From Mercurialis annua (Eukaryota > Streptophyta > Magnoliopsida > Malpighiales > Euphorbiaceae): 64,000 nucleotides of DNA. The notes under the pieces were generated by a model. The model was not told the DNA's origin and made no database searches. It saw only the letters and a list, made by a program, of their open reading frames with translations. Position numbers and translations under genes: made by a program. The stretch is taken from positions 7,075,501 to 7,139,500 of the forward strand of contig NC_065575.1 in assembly GCF_937616625.2 (NCBI RefSeq), given 5' to 3'. Below, piece by piece: positions 34,701 to 46,695 of the stretch; the stretch's first letter is position 1, and every line of letters starts with the position of its first letter.

Positions 34701-37700
34701 CTTATGCTTGAATATTCATAATGCATGAAATTTCAGAATTCAAAGTTTCTTCAATTTGTATCGAAGATGAGTCGTGGTGAACTCATTATTGATGATAATC
34801 AAGTCAAGCCAGCAACATTGTCTGCACCTGGTGATTGGGCAACCGAATATCAACAACAAAACCATGGGAGCTCTTCTTGGGCCAACGAATTTATGTCAAA
34901 TCAGGTAATGGGCTGGTTTCCTATAATTTTTCTTCCCTTTTTTTGGTTCAAATTTAAAATGTTGTTGACTTTTGGAGTAGTTAAGAAACTCAGAGAACCC
35001 GTTCTTCTGGATTTTCTTTGCAGAAACATGTCTTTCTGTTTTAAGAAATAAATAGATAAAAGATCATTTATTATGCTCTAAAAGTAGTACAACAAAAACT
35101 GAAAACTAAAATCAGAATTAATAATTTTTTGATTGTTGAACTGTTGTATATTCCAATGGTTAAACACTTAAACTTGAATGAAAAAGATTGTAATTGTAAA
35201 CTTGAATATGATAAAAGAATGCATGTCTAAACATTTTATGTTTTATTAATCTAGCTTTTTTTCGTGAATTATGTATTAAGCACATGTTTTGCTGTTTGAA
35301 CCTCCTTGAAGTTTATATAAGATATATCATCAATTTTTTTTTCTAATCTACTATTTGTTGAGGGTGTTCTCTTCTTCTCTCGTGAATTTGTTTCACATAA
35401 AGATAATATGTTTATGCACTTAACTAATCAGTTAAGCCATTAGCATGGGATCTCTACACGATGCAATTATGTATAAAAGGGGTGTTACCTAAAGAGAGAT
35501 GCATAGGATTGCTTTGAAGACGTACTAATTGGCTTAGTTGTATGGAGTTATAGTTGGTGTGAGAGCCTAGGTTTCAGCATCATACTGTCTTACATCTGCA
35601 TAATACTGGGTTACAAAATTCAAAGTATTGTTAACTTATACACCAACTGAAGACCAAGGATTTTACTTTTAGAGGAGTCAACTAATTTGGTGGTTCTGGT
35701 ATTAGAAAGACTTACTTTATTGAGCTTTCTATGCAGAGCAAAGTTATCCATCTAAAATTTCTTGTTAGTCAATATTCATAATTTGCAGGAAAGTGAGTTG
35801 CAGTAAAAGTTCTAATAATGTGCCTGATAGCTTTTTTGGGCTAATAATCACCCATGGCCCCTCAACTTTAGGGGTACGGGCGCTAAACCCCCTGATGTTT
35901 AAAAACGGGCGCTAAACCCCCTGAACTTTGAGGCGGCGCTCACAAAACCCCTTTTGGACGAAATATGACCAAAATACCCCTGGCGCCGTTTTTTCAGTCA
36001 ATTGTCAGTCTTAAAAAAAAAACTGACACTGCCATATCATCTGACACGTCAGAATTATACCTTAAAAATTTCAAACACCCAAAATACCCCCAATTTAATT
36101 TTAAAAAAAAATCAAACCAACCCAATTTAATATAAACCAATCTATCAACCCAAAAACCGACCCAACCACCACTCCACCAACCGACCCGTCACCCGACCAC
36201 CGCCGGAAAATTTTCCGGTCATCTTCTCCATTTTGAAGATGACCGGAAATTTTCCGGTCATCTTTATCTGTTCCTCAGAGGAACAGATCGGTCTGTTCCT
36301 CATGTTGAGGAACAGAAATCTGTTCCTCAGAGGAACAGATCGGACGATCTGTTCCTCTGAGGAACAAATTTTTTTGATGACCGGAAATTTTCCGGTCATC
36401 TTTAAATCGGAGAAGATGACCGGAAAATTTTCCGGCGGTGGTCGGGTCAGTTGGGTTGGGGTATTGGTCGGGTCAGTTGCTGGGTTAATTCATTAGATTG
36501 AGTTTTTTTTTTTTTTGTCTTTTTCTAAATTAAAGTAAGGGTATTTTGGGTGTTTGAAATTTTTAAGGTATAATTCTGACGTGTCAGATGATATGGCAGT
36601 GTCAGTTTTTTTTTTAAGACTGACAATTGACTGAAAAAACGGCGCCAGGGGTATTTTGGTCATATTTCGTCCAAAAGGGGTTTTGTGAGCGCCGCCTCAA
36701 AGTTCAGGGGGTTTAGCGCCCGTTTTTAAACATCAGGGGGTTTAGCGCCCGTACCCCTAAAGTTGAGGTGCCATGGGTGATTATTAGCCGCTTTTTTGCT
36801 GTATGCTTAAAGAGGCTATTCTCTTTTATTCCTCCTTGAAAACTCATTATAGTTAGCATTTGTTTCTAATCCTGGCTTCTAATGTTGGTAATATTTTTAG
36901 GTTCCTCATGGACCTGAACAATGGGCAAATGAGTTTGCTACTGAAAGAGGGCAAAATGGGACTGTGGATGATCAGTGGGTCAATGAATTCTCAAAGTTGC
37001 ATGTCGATGACTGGGCAGACGAATTTGGGCAGCAAGTTGCGGAAGGAGCATTAGGGGATAGTACTGCTGATAGCTGGGCAAATGCATACGATGAGTCAGT
37101 ATTTTATCACTTCTATGAGAAATTTGTTTCTTACTTGGTTTAATGGATTGTTTCATTTAATAACTTACAAACCACTGCTTTCTTTTATTTTTACTATTGA
37201 GAGTGAGCATATAGTTGCATAGTTGCTGCATCACGTCCTCTTCCCTGAATGTTGCATCTGTTTATATTTTGTTGGTTCTTGTTACAGTTAGCTAGTATTT
37301 GGTCATAATAAACTAAAAAAGAACTCCGCTGGAAATTTGCTAACATAACTACTGGTCATCGTCTCATTGATTTTATCTTTTCTTGCAGTGCTATTTGCTA
37401 GAGCAAACATCTTTTGAATTTAATTAATGGGAACGGGTGTATTATTTACATGTGCAGGTATATGAATGAACAAGTAGCTTCCAAGCAGCAATCAGATGCT
37501 TCAAGGGGAGTTTATGTGTTCTCTGATATGAACCCTTATGTTGGTCATCCCAATCCTTTAAAAGAAGGTCAGGATCTATTCCGCAAGGGGCTTCTGAGTG
37601 AAGCAGTCCTTGCTTTAGAGGCTGAAGTCTTGAAAAACCCTGATAATGCTGAAGGTTGGAGGTTACTTGGAATAGCACATGCAGAGAATGATGATGATCA

Positions 37701-40700
37701 ACAGGTGATTGAACTCGCAGTTTTCATAGTCTTTAATTGTTTTTCTGCAGTCTCGTAAATTGGTTGGTTACTTTTGTTTTTGAAAAACATCCTTGAGAAA
37801 AAGATACCACATGATGTGAGCCCAGCCTGAACTTTTTAAATAACTGATATTTAGTTTTTTGAAAATAGAAAAATTAGTGTATAATGTAAATACAGAAGTA
37901 TCAGAAATATATGTGCCTATCACCTAAAACGTTCTTATAATTTATAATTTCTGCAAGCCATAATGGAGTTGGGTTTGTATGCTAGTGCCTTCCTTTGACT
38001 TTTATGGTGGTACCCTTCTTCGATTAATCAACTATTAATCTCTTCCCGTAGGCCACTGCGAAATTAGAAAGTTGCTATAGAGCTGTTTCAAAATCCATTA
38101 ACTTTGATGATGTCATGTCCCATCTATTATAAGTGTTTTATACGCAATGCGTGATTGAGAACCTGCTAAAAATGTTCTTCCTGTCTACTGCATCTCTTTA
38201 GCAAACTACTAATTTTGCAATATGTTTGTGACCCTTGGTGAGGATTAGCGTTTCCTGTTGTGTGTTATACAAAGATACTGCTAGTTTCATCATCTTCCAT
38301 TGTTTTCCTCTCTGAACTTCTGCTAGTACTTCTTCTCTAGCATTGAATTCTGAAACATTTTGAAGTTAGTTGATATTTTAATAGCTGAGCCACTGAGTTC
38401 TCAAAATGCTTAAATTATCTGGCGATGTGAGTTGCTAACTGGAGGTAATTGTCTTATGTCACGATTCATTTTCTCTAGTGCGAGGCTTTCTGTTGCCCAT
38501 TTCTATGAAGCACTTCTGTCATGACTTTAGATCTTAAATGAGAAGAAGCTGCACCACAGCAATTTAACTTGCATTCTGTTTTAATTGTGAAGAAATCTAA
38601 TCTGGTGAGACTTTGATGTGGTATGATTATGATTAACTATTGAAATCTGTACAGGCTATTGCAGCTATGATGCGTGCACAAGAGGCGGATCCTACAAATC
38701 TTGAAGTGCTTCTTGCTCTTGGTGTGAGTCATACAAATGGTTAGTAATTTTGCTCCTTTTCTGGGACATGTAAACTTCAAGTGTCAAACTATATCGTGTC
38801 CTAGATCTTAAATGGAGATAGCTATGATGGGTCCAAGTGAGAAAGTTGTTATGCATCAATTATCAATTCCAAAATAAAATTCTTTGAGTTTAATGATTAC
38901 ATGTCTATAAAATTGCAGAACTGGAGCAGGCACATGCTTTGAAATACTTATATGGTTGGCTTCGCAATCACCCAAAATATGGAACACTTGCCTCTCCAGA
39001 GCTTTCTAATTCGTTATACCATGCCGATGTAAGTTTTATTTGGAATTCTTTTAACTTAAAAGCAGATAGTATTATTGTTGGGATTTCATATGTATTATGT
39101 CGATGGAAGTATTATTTCAAATATTTTTTTTTTTGGTTACTTATGGGTAGATGGGTATCGTCGCTACCTCTTCTTATTATTAGCTGTTAGTGCACATTCC
39201 ATTAAGTGTTGCGAAAACTGTAAGGTGTAAATAACATGACAATGTATTGCATCAACCATACATTGGGGAGGGTAGTTGCCAATCACACAGTGGAATTGTC
39301 ATAAACTCAAAAGCCCAGTGACGCAACAATCTTATGTTTGAACTATTGCATGGATGAATTGCATGGCAAGGTCATAAGCAAAATAACATGATAAAAACAT
39401 CTGCGCATATTGAGAGATTATTTAGGTGTAGTATTCTGAATGTTATTGAGGGTGTATGTGAATAAAAAAGCTTAGTTTTAAATCAAGAGGCATTTACTCT
39501 TTCTATCTTATGTAATTATTTATTTAAATATTTTCTGATTTTTATCATTTTCTTTCCTCTCCTCGTATTAACCTGTTTTCGTTGAATTCCTTTTAGCCAT
39601 GTCAATATGGGATGTGTTCTTATTAATCTACTTTGATCTATACTTTTGAAATTACAAAGTGCCTTAGGGAGCCATTTGATTAAAGGATTAAAGATGTTGC
39701 TTATATGTCCTTGTAGTTTTATTTTCCAGTTGATTCCTGTTCCATATTTTGAAGTAGCTGCCATTTTTATCCTATCTGCTGTAGTTTGTTTATCTTTATG
39801 GTCATAAGCTGCAGATAACATTTTTCATCGTTGATGGTTTTCACATGACTTGCACATAGCTACCAATAATTACCATTTTCTGTACCATATTGAAAAATGA
39901 GAGATGACGACCGAGTGGGACTTTATCTTTTTTGAAATTGCAAATGATCAATGACATATTTGTACAAGTTTCTGTAAATGTAGGAAGTCATCTGCAATGT
40001 TTTTTGTTTACATTACTAGTGGAGATGAATTTTGATGCTTGGAAGTTAAATTTGTATGCGGATGTTGTTTAAAAGAAGCCGTGGTTCTTTTCTTGTTTAA
40101 TGTATACCATTTTTTTATTTCACTTCAATGGACTTATCAAAATTATGCTTCTATGAATTCTGATACACAGGTTTCTAGATTATTCAATGAAGCTTCTCAG
40201 ATGTCACCTGGGGATGCAGATGTACATATTGTACTCGGTGTACTTTATAATCTATCCAGGGATTATGACAAAGCTATTGCTTCGTTTCAAACAGCTTTGA
40301 AACTCAAGCCACAAGATTACTCACTTTGGAACAAGCTTGGTGCAACTCAAGCCAACAGTGTCCAGAGTGCAGATGCAATATTCGCTTACCAGCAGGTATG
40401 TCTGTTCTATTTCAATTTCTATGGGGAAATTTCTATAGGATTGCTCTCTTTAGATTTATTTTTTATAGTTTAGTAGTTGAAGTGGATAAGGCATCTTATT
40501 ATTTTATTGCTTTTTTGCCTTTAGATAGTTTTGCAATTGCTTTTCGAAAATGCTTCAATATTTTTTCGCCTTTAAAGTGACCATGCAACGGCTTCCTTTT
40601 TATTGTCAACTTTAGCTGGTGTTTATTCATACGATCGTTCCTTTCTGGTTTTTCAGGCACTTGATTTGAAGCCAAACTATGTTCGTGCATGGGCGAATAT

Positions 40701-41241
40701 GGGAATCAGCTATGCCAACCAGGTTAGAGTTCCTGCTTGACTGGTTAAGTTGGGATGACTAATATGCTGTATAATATTCCTAATTTTATTGCTGTTGTAG
40801 TAATTCAAGTAAATGAGATCTGCCCGTTTTATATTTAAATGATGTGTCATTTGAGATTACGAGTTTACTTAAAAATGTAAGCACATGATTCAATCACAAT
40901 ACGTGATTCTGTGTTAAGTTGCTGCACTTTTGTACTTGAATATTAGAATCTGCAACCCTTTGTATAAATGTTTCTTGTTACCTGCAGGGTATGTACGAGG
41001 ACTCAATCCGATACTATGTCCGGGCACTCGCTATGAATCCGAAAGCAGATAACGCCTGGCAATATTTGAGAATTTCATTAAGGTATGCTTGTCAGCTATG
41101 ATCACTATTTCACGAGTCATACAATTTTGTACAAACTGTGAATCCGTTTTTCTTTTTTTCAGCTGTGCTTCTAGGAACGACATGCTAGAGGTTTGTGATA
41201 CGCGTAATATCGACGCTTTGCAAAAGGAGTTTCCGCTGTAA
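31719..41241 (+). CDS. PEX5: Peroxisomal targeting signal 1 receptor PEX5
   Basis: Cycling receptor that binds the C-terminal SKL-type signal (PTS1) of peroxisomal matrix proteins in the cytosol and docks at PEX13/PEX14. Fifteen exons: 31719-31835, 31991-32125, 32228-32387, 32943-33136, 33250-33501, 33737-33856, 34737-34904, 36901-37094, 37458-37704, 38655-38739, 38919-39028, 40171-40395, 40657-40722, 40988-41082, 41163-41241; 748 aa (Arabidopsis 728). Cys12 in the N-terminus (GGGCAVPG) is the conserved ubiquitination site for export. Nine WxxxF/Y motifs that bind PEX14: WITEF, WAHSF, WASEF, WATEY, WANEF, WANEF, WVNEF, WADEF, WANAY (exons 5, 7, 8). The C-terminal half (about residues 465-748) is the TPR domain that holds the SKL peptide (for example LGVLYNLSRDYDKAIASFQTAL, given here from about 40235). 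Intron 7 (34905-36900) carries a 951-bp foldback element. Confidence 0.95.
35839..36789. mobile_element. Long-TIR foldback element, copy A (in PEX5 intron 7)
   Basis: 951 bp with GGCTAATAATCACCC at the left end and GGGTGATTATTAGCC at the right, inside a perfect 9-bp duplication GCTTTTTTG (35830-35838, 36790-36798). The arms are inverted complements for several hundred bp (GGGCGCTAAACCCCCTGAA, ACGAAATATGACCAAAAT, GGCGCCGTTTTTTCAG). Toward the centre lie palindromes of GATGACCGGAAAATTTTCC type, and at 36264-36366 four hairpins of the form CTGTTCCTC..GAGGAACAG. No transposase. Sister copy at 52332-53577. A non-autonomous Mutator-type element is the best fit to the 9-bp duplication. Confidence 0.92.
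36264..36366. repeat. Hairpin array of copy A (4 units)
   Basis: Four consecutive near-perfect palindromes (ATCTGTTCC ... GGAACAGAT) with loops or centres CTCAGAG, CTCATGTTGAG, CTCAGAG and CTCTGAG. Confidence 0.85.
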
Positions 41242-41640
41242 TAGTCTGGGAAGTGACATACAAATTATAGGCTGCATTGCTGAAGAGCGAATGCTAATAC
41301 TAGAATGTGATGTGATTCTTATAAACATGGAAATAGAGCAGAGCATATTCATTAGAAATAAACATTGTACTATGGATTAATAGTTCTGTCATTAATATTA
41401 AGATGAGAAAATAAAGTTGCTTGATATTGATGTATCTTAAGAAAAGAGTCGACCATTTAGTAGATGTCATGTGAGAAAGAAATTCAATATACTGGATTTT
41501 GATACAATGGGAATGAATTCTTTTAAATTAGTATATAATTAATAATAAAAAAAATTAAAATTAATATAAGTGGTCTATCTTCTTTTTAACATTAAATTTT
41601 AAAGGTCAAATGTCTTAAAAATACACAATTTTTACATTTG
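41242..41640. other. PEX5 3' UTR and spacer
   Basis: No further gene. AT-rich after about 41400. Confidence 0.5.
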
Positions 41641-41644
41641 TTCT

Positions 41645-42040
41645 AAGAGCAAATTATTACTCGGAAGTTCAATACATATATTATAATTCATAATTTGATT
41701 TCTTATATTTGAAAATCAAACGATTTGACCTCATTTTTGTTTCCATCTCCTCCCGTCCATTTTTTGTGTTAGTCAACTGAATCAAATGAGTAAATCAGAA
41801 AAAAAATTAATTTAAAGAAAAACGATTTGGCTCCCCATTTTTATTTTTATCTATGATTTAGTCCCTTAAATTTGAAATCAATTTACCTCTATGTTTTTTG
41901 ACTTGGTTGACTAACACTTAAAATAGACGGAGGGACTCAATTATTGAACAATCAAAAGTGAAAAGATCAAATTATCTAATTTTTAAATAAAAATGTGAAT
42001 TATAACAAATGTTAGGAGATTCAAAGTAATCTGCTCTTGC
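41645..42040. mobile_element. Candidate MITE (imperfect long inverted repeat)
   Basis: The left arm AGAGCAAATTATTACTC, TATAATTCATAATTTGATTT and GTGTTAGTCAAC is mirrored by GTTGACTAACACTT, AATGTGAATTATAACA and AGTAATCTGCTCT on the right. Diverged arms; I could not confirm a target duplication. Confidence 0.55.
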
Positions 42041-42047
42041 TTTTACG

Positions 42048-42337
42048 TTTGAAAATTGCCTATTTTTTCAAATTACCACTTTCACCCTAACTAAGATAAC
42101 AAATTGACATCTTTTTTATTCAGGATAAATCTAGATGTGTCCTTCATATATATGACATATACTCTACATAAGTCGTTAACGTTATAAATGATACTAAAAA
42201 CTATCTTTTCCGCAATTATAAAAATTTAAAATAACAATTTTTTTCACTTAATATAAAAAATTAAAATTAGAATCAAAAATGTTAATTCTCATATTTAATT
42301 AACCCTAAAAATGACTAAATCAAAATCAATTCTCACA
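42048..42337. repeat. Left arm of the outermost inverted repeat of the nest
   Basis: Inverted complement of 59166-59460: shared blocks include TTTGAAAATTGC, ATGTGTCCTTCATAT, CATATACTCTACATA, ATATAAAAAATTAAAAT and TTTAATTAACCCTAAAAATG. The two arms enclose all insertions between them. Diverged by many substitutions and small gaps, hence old. Confidence 0.8.
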
Positions 42338-42348
42338 TCAATTAAATA

Positions 42349-42458
42349 CTCCCTCCATCGATAAGCACTATTTTGAATTTCTTTGTCCCAAACTATAAGC
42401 GCTAATTTATTGCTTGAATACTTAAATGACATACATACTTTCATTAATTATAATATAC
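42349..42458. mobile_element. Left part of a Stowaway MITE
   Basis: Starts after TA with CTCCCTCCATCGATAAGC, the Stowaway end signature, followed by TTTGTCCCAAACTATAAGCGC-like sequence. Its right end is probably the AGACAGAGGGAG at about 58908-58918 beyond the solo LTR, with TTGTCCTAAACTGC at 43231-43245 being its right interior. Confidence 0.6.
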
Positions 42459-42460
42459 TA

Positions 42461-42718
42461 TTCCCTCCGTTTCGTTTAAAAAATCTCATATTACATTTTA
42501 GGATGTGCCATTTAAAAAGTCTCATTACTATTTTTGAAATGTTTTTCCACTGAATCCTATTTTACTCTTATTTTAGTTATTTTATAAGAGTTCTATGGAA
42601 AATTCCACTATTATTAATAGGGGTAAAAAAATGAAAAAATATGAAAAGACAAAGATAATTAATATTTTTTAACTTGTGTGTAAAGTCAAATGGGACTTCT
42701 AAAGTGGCACAGAGGGAG
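42461..42718. mobile_element. Stowaway MITE
   Basis: 258 bp between TA dinucleotides (42459-42460 and 42719-42720). Ends TTCCCTCCGTTTCG and GCACAGAGGGAG (inverted CTCCCTCTGTGC), the Tc1/mariner-related Stowaway signature. It appears to lie within the older Stowaway that starts at 42349. Confidence 0.8.
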
Positions 42719-42829
42719 TACATTAAAAAGAGAGGAAAACCCACCAAAAAACAAAGTAAACACTGCATTAAATAAGAGCAAGTGTGGTATATTTTTATAA
42801 AACTACTCATTTTGCATAGGTTCATTAAG

Positions 42830-43206
42830 CCTTACTTGGTTGGGGGTAAATAGATTAGTAAAGTTGTACATTCAGAAAATATCAAATTTTTTTTACTTGC
42901 TTCAATTTATACATTTTACTTTTTGAAAAGTTGGATGTTTGACTTTTCTAGCAAAATCTTAGAAAGTAGAACTTTCCTACTACTTTTGTTAGATTTTTTT
43001 AATTTAACTTTAAGTCTTTTAAACAAAAAATTCATGTAAAAATATCTTTATTTATTTAAAAAAAATATACTTATATCAAACTTCATGGGAAAGAAGTAAA
43101 AATCAAAACAAGCAACTTTTATCAAACTTCCTGAAAAGTTAACTTTTCAGAAACTACACTTTCCGGGAAGTCACTTTTCAGGCATCGCTATAAAACGAAC
43201 CAAGGG
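42830..43206. repeat. Possible MITE or inverted repeat
   Basis: CTTACTTGGTTGGG near 42831 faces CGAACCAAGGGAG near 43197. The interior has complementary AAAAGT/ACTTTT-rich segments. No convincing target duplication, so low confidence. Confidence 0.35.
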
Positions 43207-43245
43207 AGCCCCAAATTTTTTAATATTTGTATTGTCCTAAACTGC

Positions 43246-44136
43246 TGATAGGAGTATTTTACTCCTATCTAGAGTGTCGTTTCCGCATGCTTTTTTAATG
43301 TTTTATCACGGTTTTATGGTATTTCGAATGCCTTATTACGTGTTTTAGTATTTCAGGTACTTAGGAGCATTGCGGAAGCATTTTGGTGTAAAAGTTGGAA
43401 AAGACGACAAAAGCGATGCGGAAGCTCATTTGCAAATCTGAAAAGCTGACCCCTGTGCACTATTTGACCAATTTGGACTAGCTAGAAGCCTCAAATGAAC
43501 TCGTGATCTTCATGAAAGTTAAAGTAGACGTCCTAAGCTTTCCAACGGTTCAAGAATCGACTCAATCGGACATTTCTACACCGAGTTACGAAGGTTTGAA
43601 GATCGCGATCCGGAGCAGAAAATGGTTGCTCGAATCGAGCTCCTCATTTAGCCCAAGGAGCTCGATTCGAGCTTGGGCTTGCTGGAAAGGGAAAATCTGA
43701 TTTCAAGATGCAACAAGGCTTTATTAATTTGCTATTTTGGGTCCAACACATGTGTAAATGAATGTTTGTCTTTTTCCTTCTTTTGTAGGTACTATAAAAG
43801 CAACCTTACCTCTATTTTAGGTTAATAATTAATTCCTAGACTTTATTCTATGATTGTACTTTTGAATTCTCTCCTAATTTTAGAAATTCCTAGGTTTTAG
43901 TCTTCTTCTTCAATAGAATTTCCAGCTTTTTATATTTCCACCATTGTTGAGATCTTTGAAACTCTATTGGATGAACAAGTTTTATTTTCTATTGCAACTC
44001 TTATTTGTGGGTTTTTCATCTTATTGTAAGTACTCTTTAACCATGTCTTTCATTTATGATTTTGTTAATTTAGCTCTTAGTATGTGTAGCTAATCCCCCA
44101 TGTTTGGGGGTTGAGATGATTTCCTTCATGTTGTGT
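43246..44136. repeat. Solo LTR, left part (split by the CACTA element)
   Basis: Begins TGATAGGAGT directly after ACTGC (43241-43245). Together with 58301-58902 it forms a solo LTR of about 1.49 kb that ends CTCAACA before a second ACTGC (58903-58907). No internal retrotransposon region remains, as expected after LTR-LTR recombination. The length and style suggest a Ty3/gypsy-type LTR; this is inference. Confidence 0.82.
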
Positions 44137-44149
44137 CACTACAAAAAAT

Positions 44150-45500
44150 TTGGCTTCTTGTGACAAAAAAATATGTGACAAACTATATTTTGTCATAATA
44201 AATAGGTTAGTTGTGACAAAAAAAAATATTTTGTCACAATGAAAGTTTAATGAAATGATATTGTGACAAATACATATTGTGTCAACCATTTTTGTCACTA
44301 TAAAAATTAATTATGTTTATTGTGACTAACTATTTTGACAAAAACATGTTTTGTCGCCGTAATTTAAAATATTTTTATTATGATAAAATAAATTTTATCA
44401 TAATATTTAAAAAGATGGTGACAAATTTTATTTTGTAGCTATTAGATATATTTTGTCACTATAAAAATTAATTATGTTTATTGTGACAACGTATTTTGCC
44501 AATAAATGATATTGTAATAAATTAATATTGTGTCCAATTTTGTCGTCACTAAAAAAAAGTAAATATGTTTTTGTGACAAAGTATTTTGCCAAAACTAATG
44601 TTTTGTTTCCGTATTTTAAAACTACAGTTATAACAACTGTATATGAACCGGATGTCAACCTAATAAAAAACAAAATAAACACAAAATAGAGAATAAAAAA
44701 GGAATTGCAGAAAATATATATGTTAAATAATAACTCGAAAAACACTATTTCCACTACTGTTTATTGCGTCAAATTTATTTGTCAATAAAAAAAGTAAATT
44801 TGTTTTTGTGACAAAATATTTTGTCAAAACAAATATTTTGTGCCGATATTTTAAAAAGACAGTTATAATAACTTAAAGTGAACCTTTTGTAAACCTTATG
44901 TTAACCTTATAAAACACAAAATAAACACAAAATATTTATAGTTTATTGTGTCATATTTATTTGTCACTATATAAAAAAGTAAATATATTGTTGTGACAAA
45001 GTATTTTGCCAAAACAAATGTTTTGTGCCTGTATTTTAAACTATAGTTATAATAACCGTAAATGAACCGTTTGTCGGCCATATGTCAACATTATGAAATA
45101 CAAAATACACACAAAATAGAGAAAGAGAAACTGTGCAGAAAATAAATGGTAAAATAGAAAATATATACAGTTATAATGATAAAATAAATTTTAGCATAAT
45201 ATTTAAAGACTTTTGTGACGAATTTTATTTTGCAGCAATTAATTAAAATTATGTAATGTTGTGATAATTAAATATTGTGTCAAATATTTTTGTCACTATA
45301 GCAATTAATTGTGTTTGTTGTGACAATGGGTTTTGACAAAAACTGTTTTGTCACTGTATATTAAAAATACAGTTATTATGATAAAATAAATTTTATCATA
45401 ATATGTAAAAATATTGTGAATAATTTTATTTTTCAGCAATTAAGCTAAATTAAATGATATTGTGATTAATAAATGTTTTGTCACCATGCAATTGAAAAAA
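44150..45500. repeat. Left subterminal repeats of the CACTA element
   Basis: Many copies of TTGTGACAAA and TTTTGTCAC(T/A), often alternating and with ATGTTTTGT-like links. In CACTA elements such motifs bind the transposition protein. Several larger sub-blocks (for example around 44560-44670, 44790-44900 and 44980-45070) are near-repeats of each other. No gene here. Confidence 0.85.
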
Positions 45501-45804
45501 AATTTAATGATAACAGGATTAAATGGGTTATGAAATTATATTTTATTTTGATAAAAAAGGTATGTGACAATTAAGATTCAAATATCCAAATTAGGTTAAT
45601 CTCTTATCTTATCAAAGCACTCTTCATTAGGGAAAAAAACTTCTCACGCCGCCGTACTTTCATTGATTCTGTGTTTGTTGATGCTTATTTGTCCAGGTAT
45701 TTTTTTAACTTAAGAAAAAAGACTAAATTGATTAATGTAGGTTGAATTTCACATTCAAATTGCTTATTTGTTCAATTGATAATTTAAATTTTCAACTAAT
45801 TCGT

Positions 45805-46092
45805 AAAAACTCGAGGCCGGGCTTCAAACTCGACGAGTTATCACCTATTCTCGAGTTTTGTATCTCAGTAGAAACAAGAACTCGAGGTTATGCTTCCATT
45901 TCGTCGAGTATTAAGACTTACATCAAGTTTGTGCTTTGATAGAGATAAAAAAAGTCGAGTTAAGGATGTAACTCGTCGAGTCTTAAGCATGACATCGAGT
46001 TTTAACATTGCAAAAGATGTATAAACTCGAGTAACGTTTAAAAGTCGTCGATTATATAGCCTTACCTCGAGTATGTTTATAACTGAAATGGC
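45805..46092. repeat. Four diverged ~70-bp tandem units with CTCGAG/GTCGAG
   Basis: Units start near 45805, 45875, 45946 and 46022. Each has an ACTCGAG-type start, a central (T)CGTCGAGT or CGACGAGT and a closing CTCGAG/ATCGAGT before an AT-rich tail. Two or three XhoI-like sites per unit in otherwise AT-rich DNA make it stand out. Confidence 0.6.
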
Positions 46093-46611
46093 ATGAAATT
46101 TCTAAGGTCTAATAACCTATGCAAGTTTAAACAGAATTTCTGGCTAATAATACCTCATTCGAGAGGGTCTTCAACCTTTTTAACAGTAACCCTAAACAAA
46201 TGTTAGTCTTGTTTCAGAACCGCAGGTAGTTCAGGGAAAGAAATTGGAGATAAGTTTAAAATAGCTAACGATATCTGATTTGTAATGGGTAAGTTTTAAT
46301 TGTAGACTTCAAGGCTCTGGAGATCTCATTATAATTGTAGCACATTAGCTCTGCACATTGGGTGAAAGGGTAAAAAATTAACTAAATTCATCCATACTAA
46401 GACATCGGGGTTCAATTTCAACAAAAGAAATTAGCACATATAAAATGTAATTGAGCACATGAGTTTTGAAAAGTAACGCACACCTGCAGTCACAAAAGAA
46501 CAACATCAGTTGATAGCCCCAATATCAATTAGTTATTAGAATTTACATACTAAAATACATAAAGACAAACTTCTAAATTCAATTTTCATCATTATTTGTA
46601 AACAACGTGTG

Positions 46612-46695
46612 TATCTTATATGACCCCTGATGCCCCACCTAAAATTGCAGCTCATCTTATATGACCCCTGATGCCCCACCTAAACTTCAAGTCTC
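46612..46695. repeat. Two-copy direct repeat (~40 bp)
   Basis: ATCTTATATGACCCCTGATG plus CCCCACCTAAA occurs twice in succession. AATTTGCAGCTCATCTTA recurs about 50 bp later. Confidence 0.8.
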
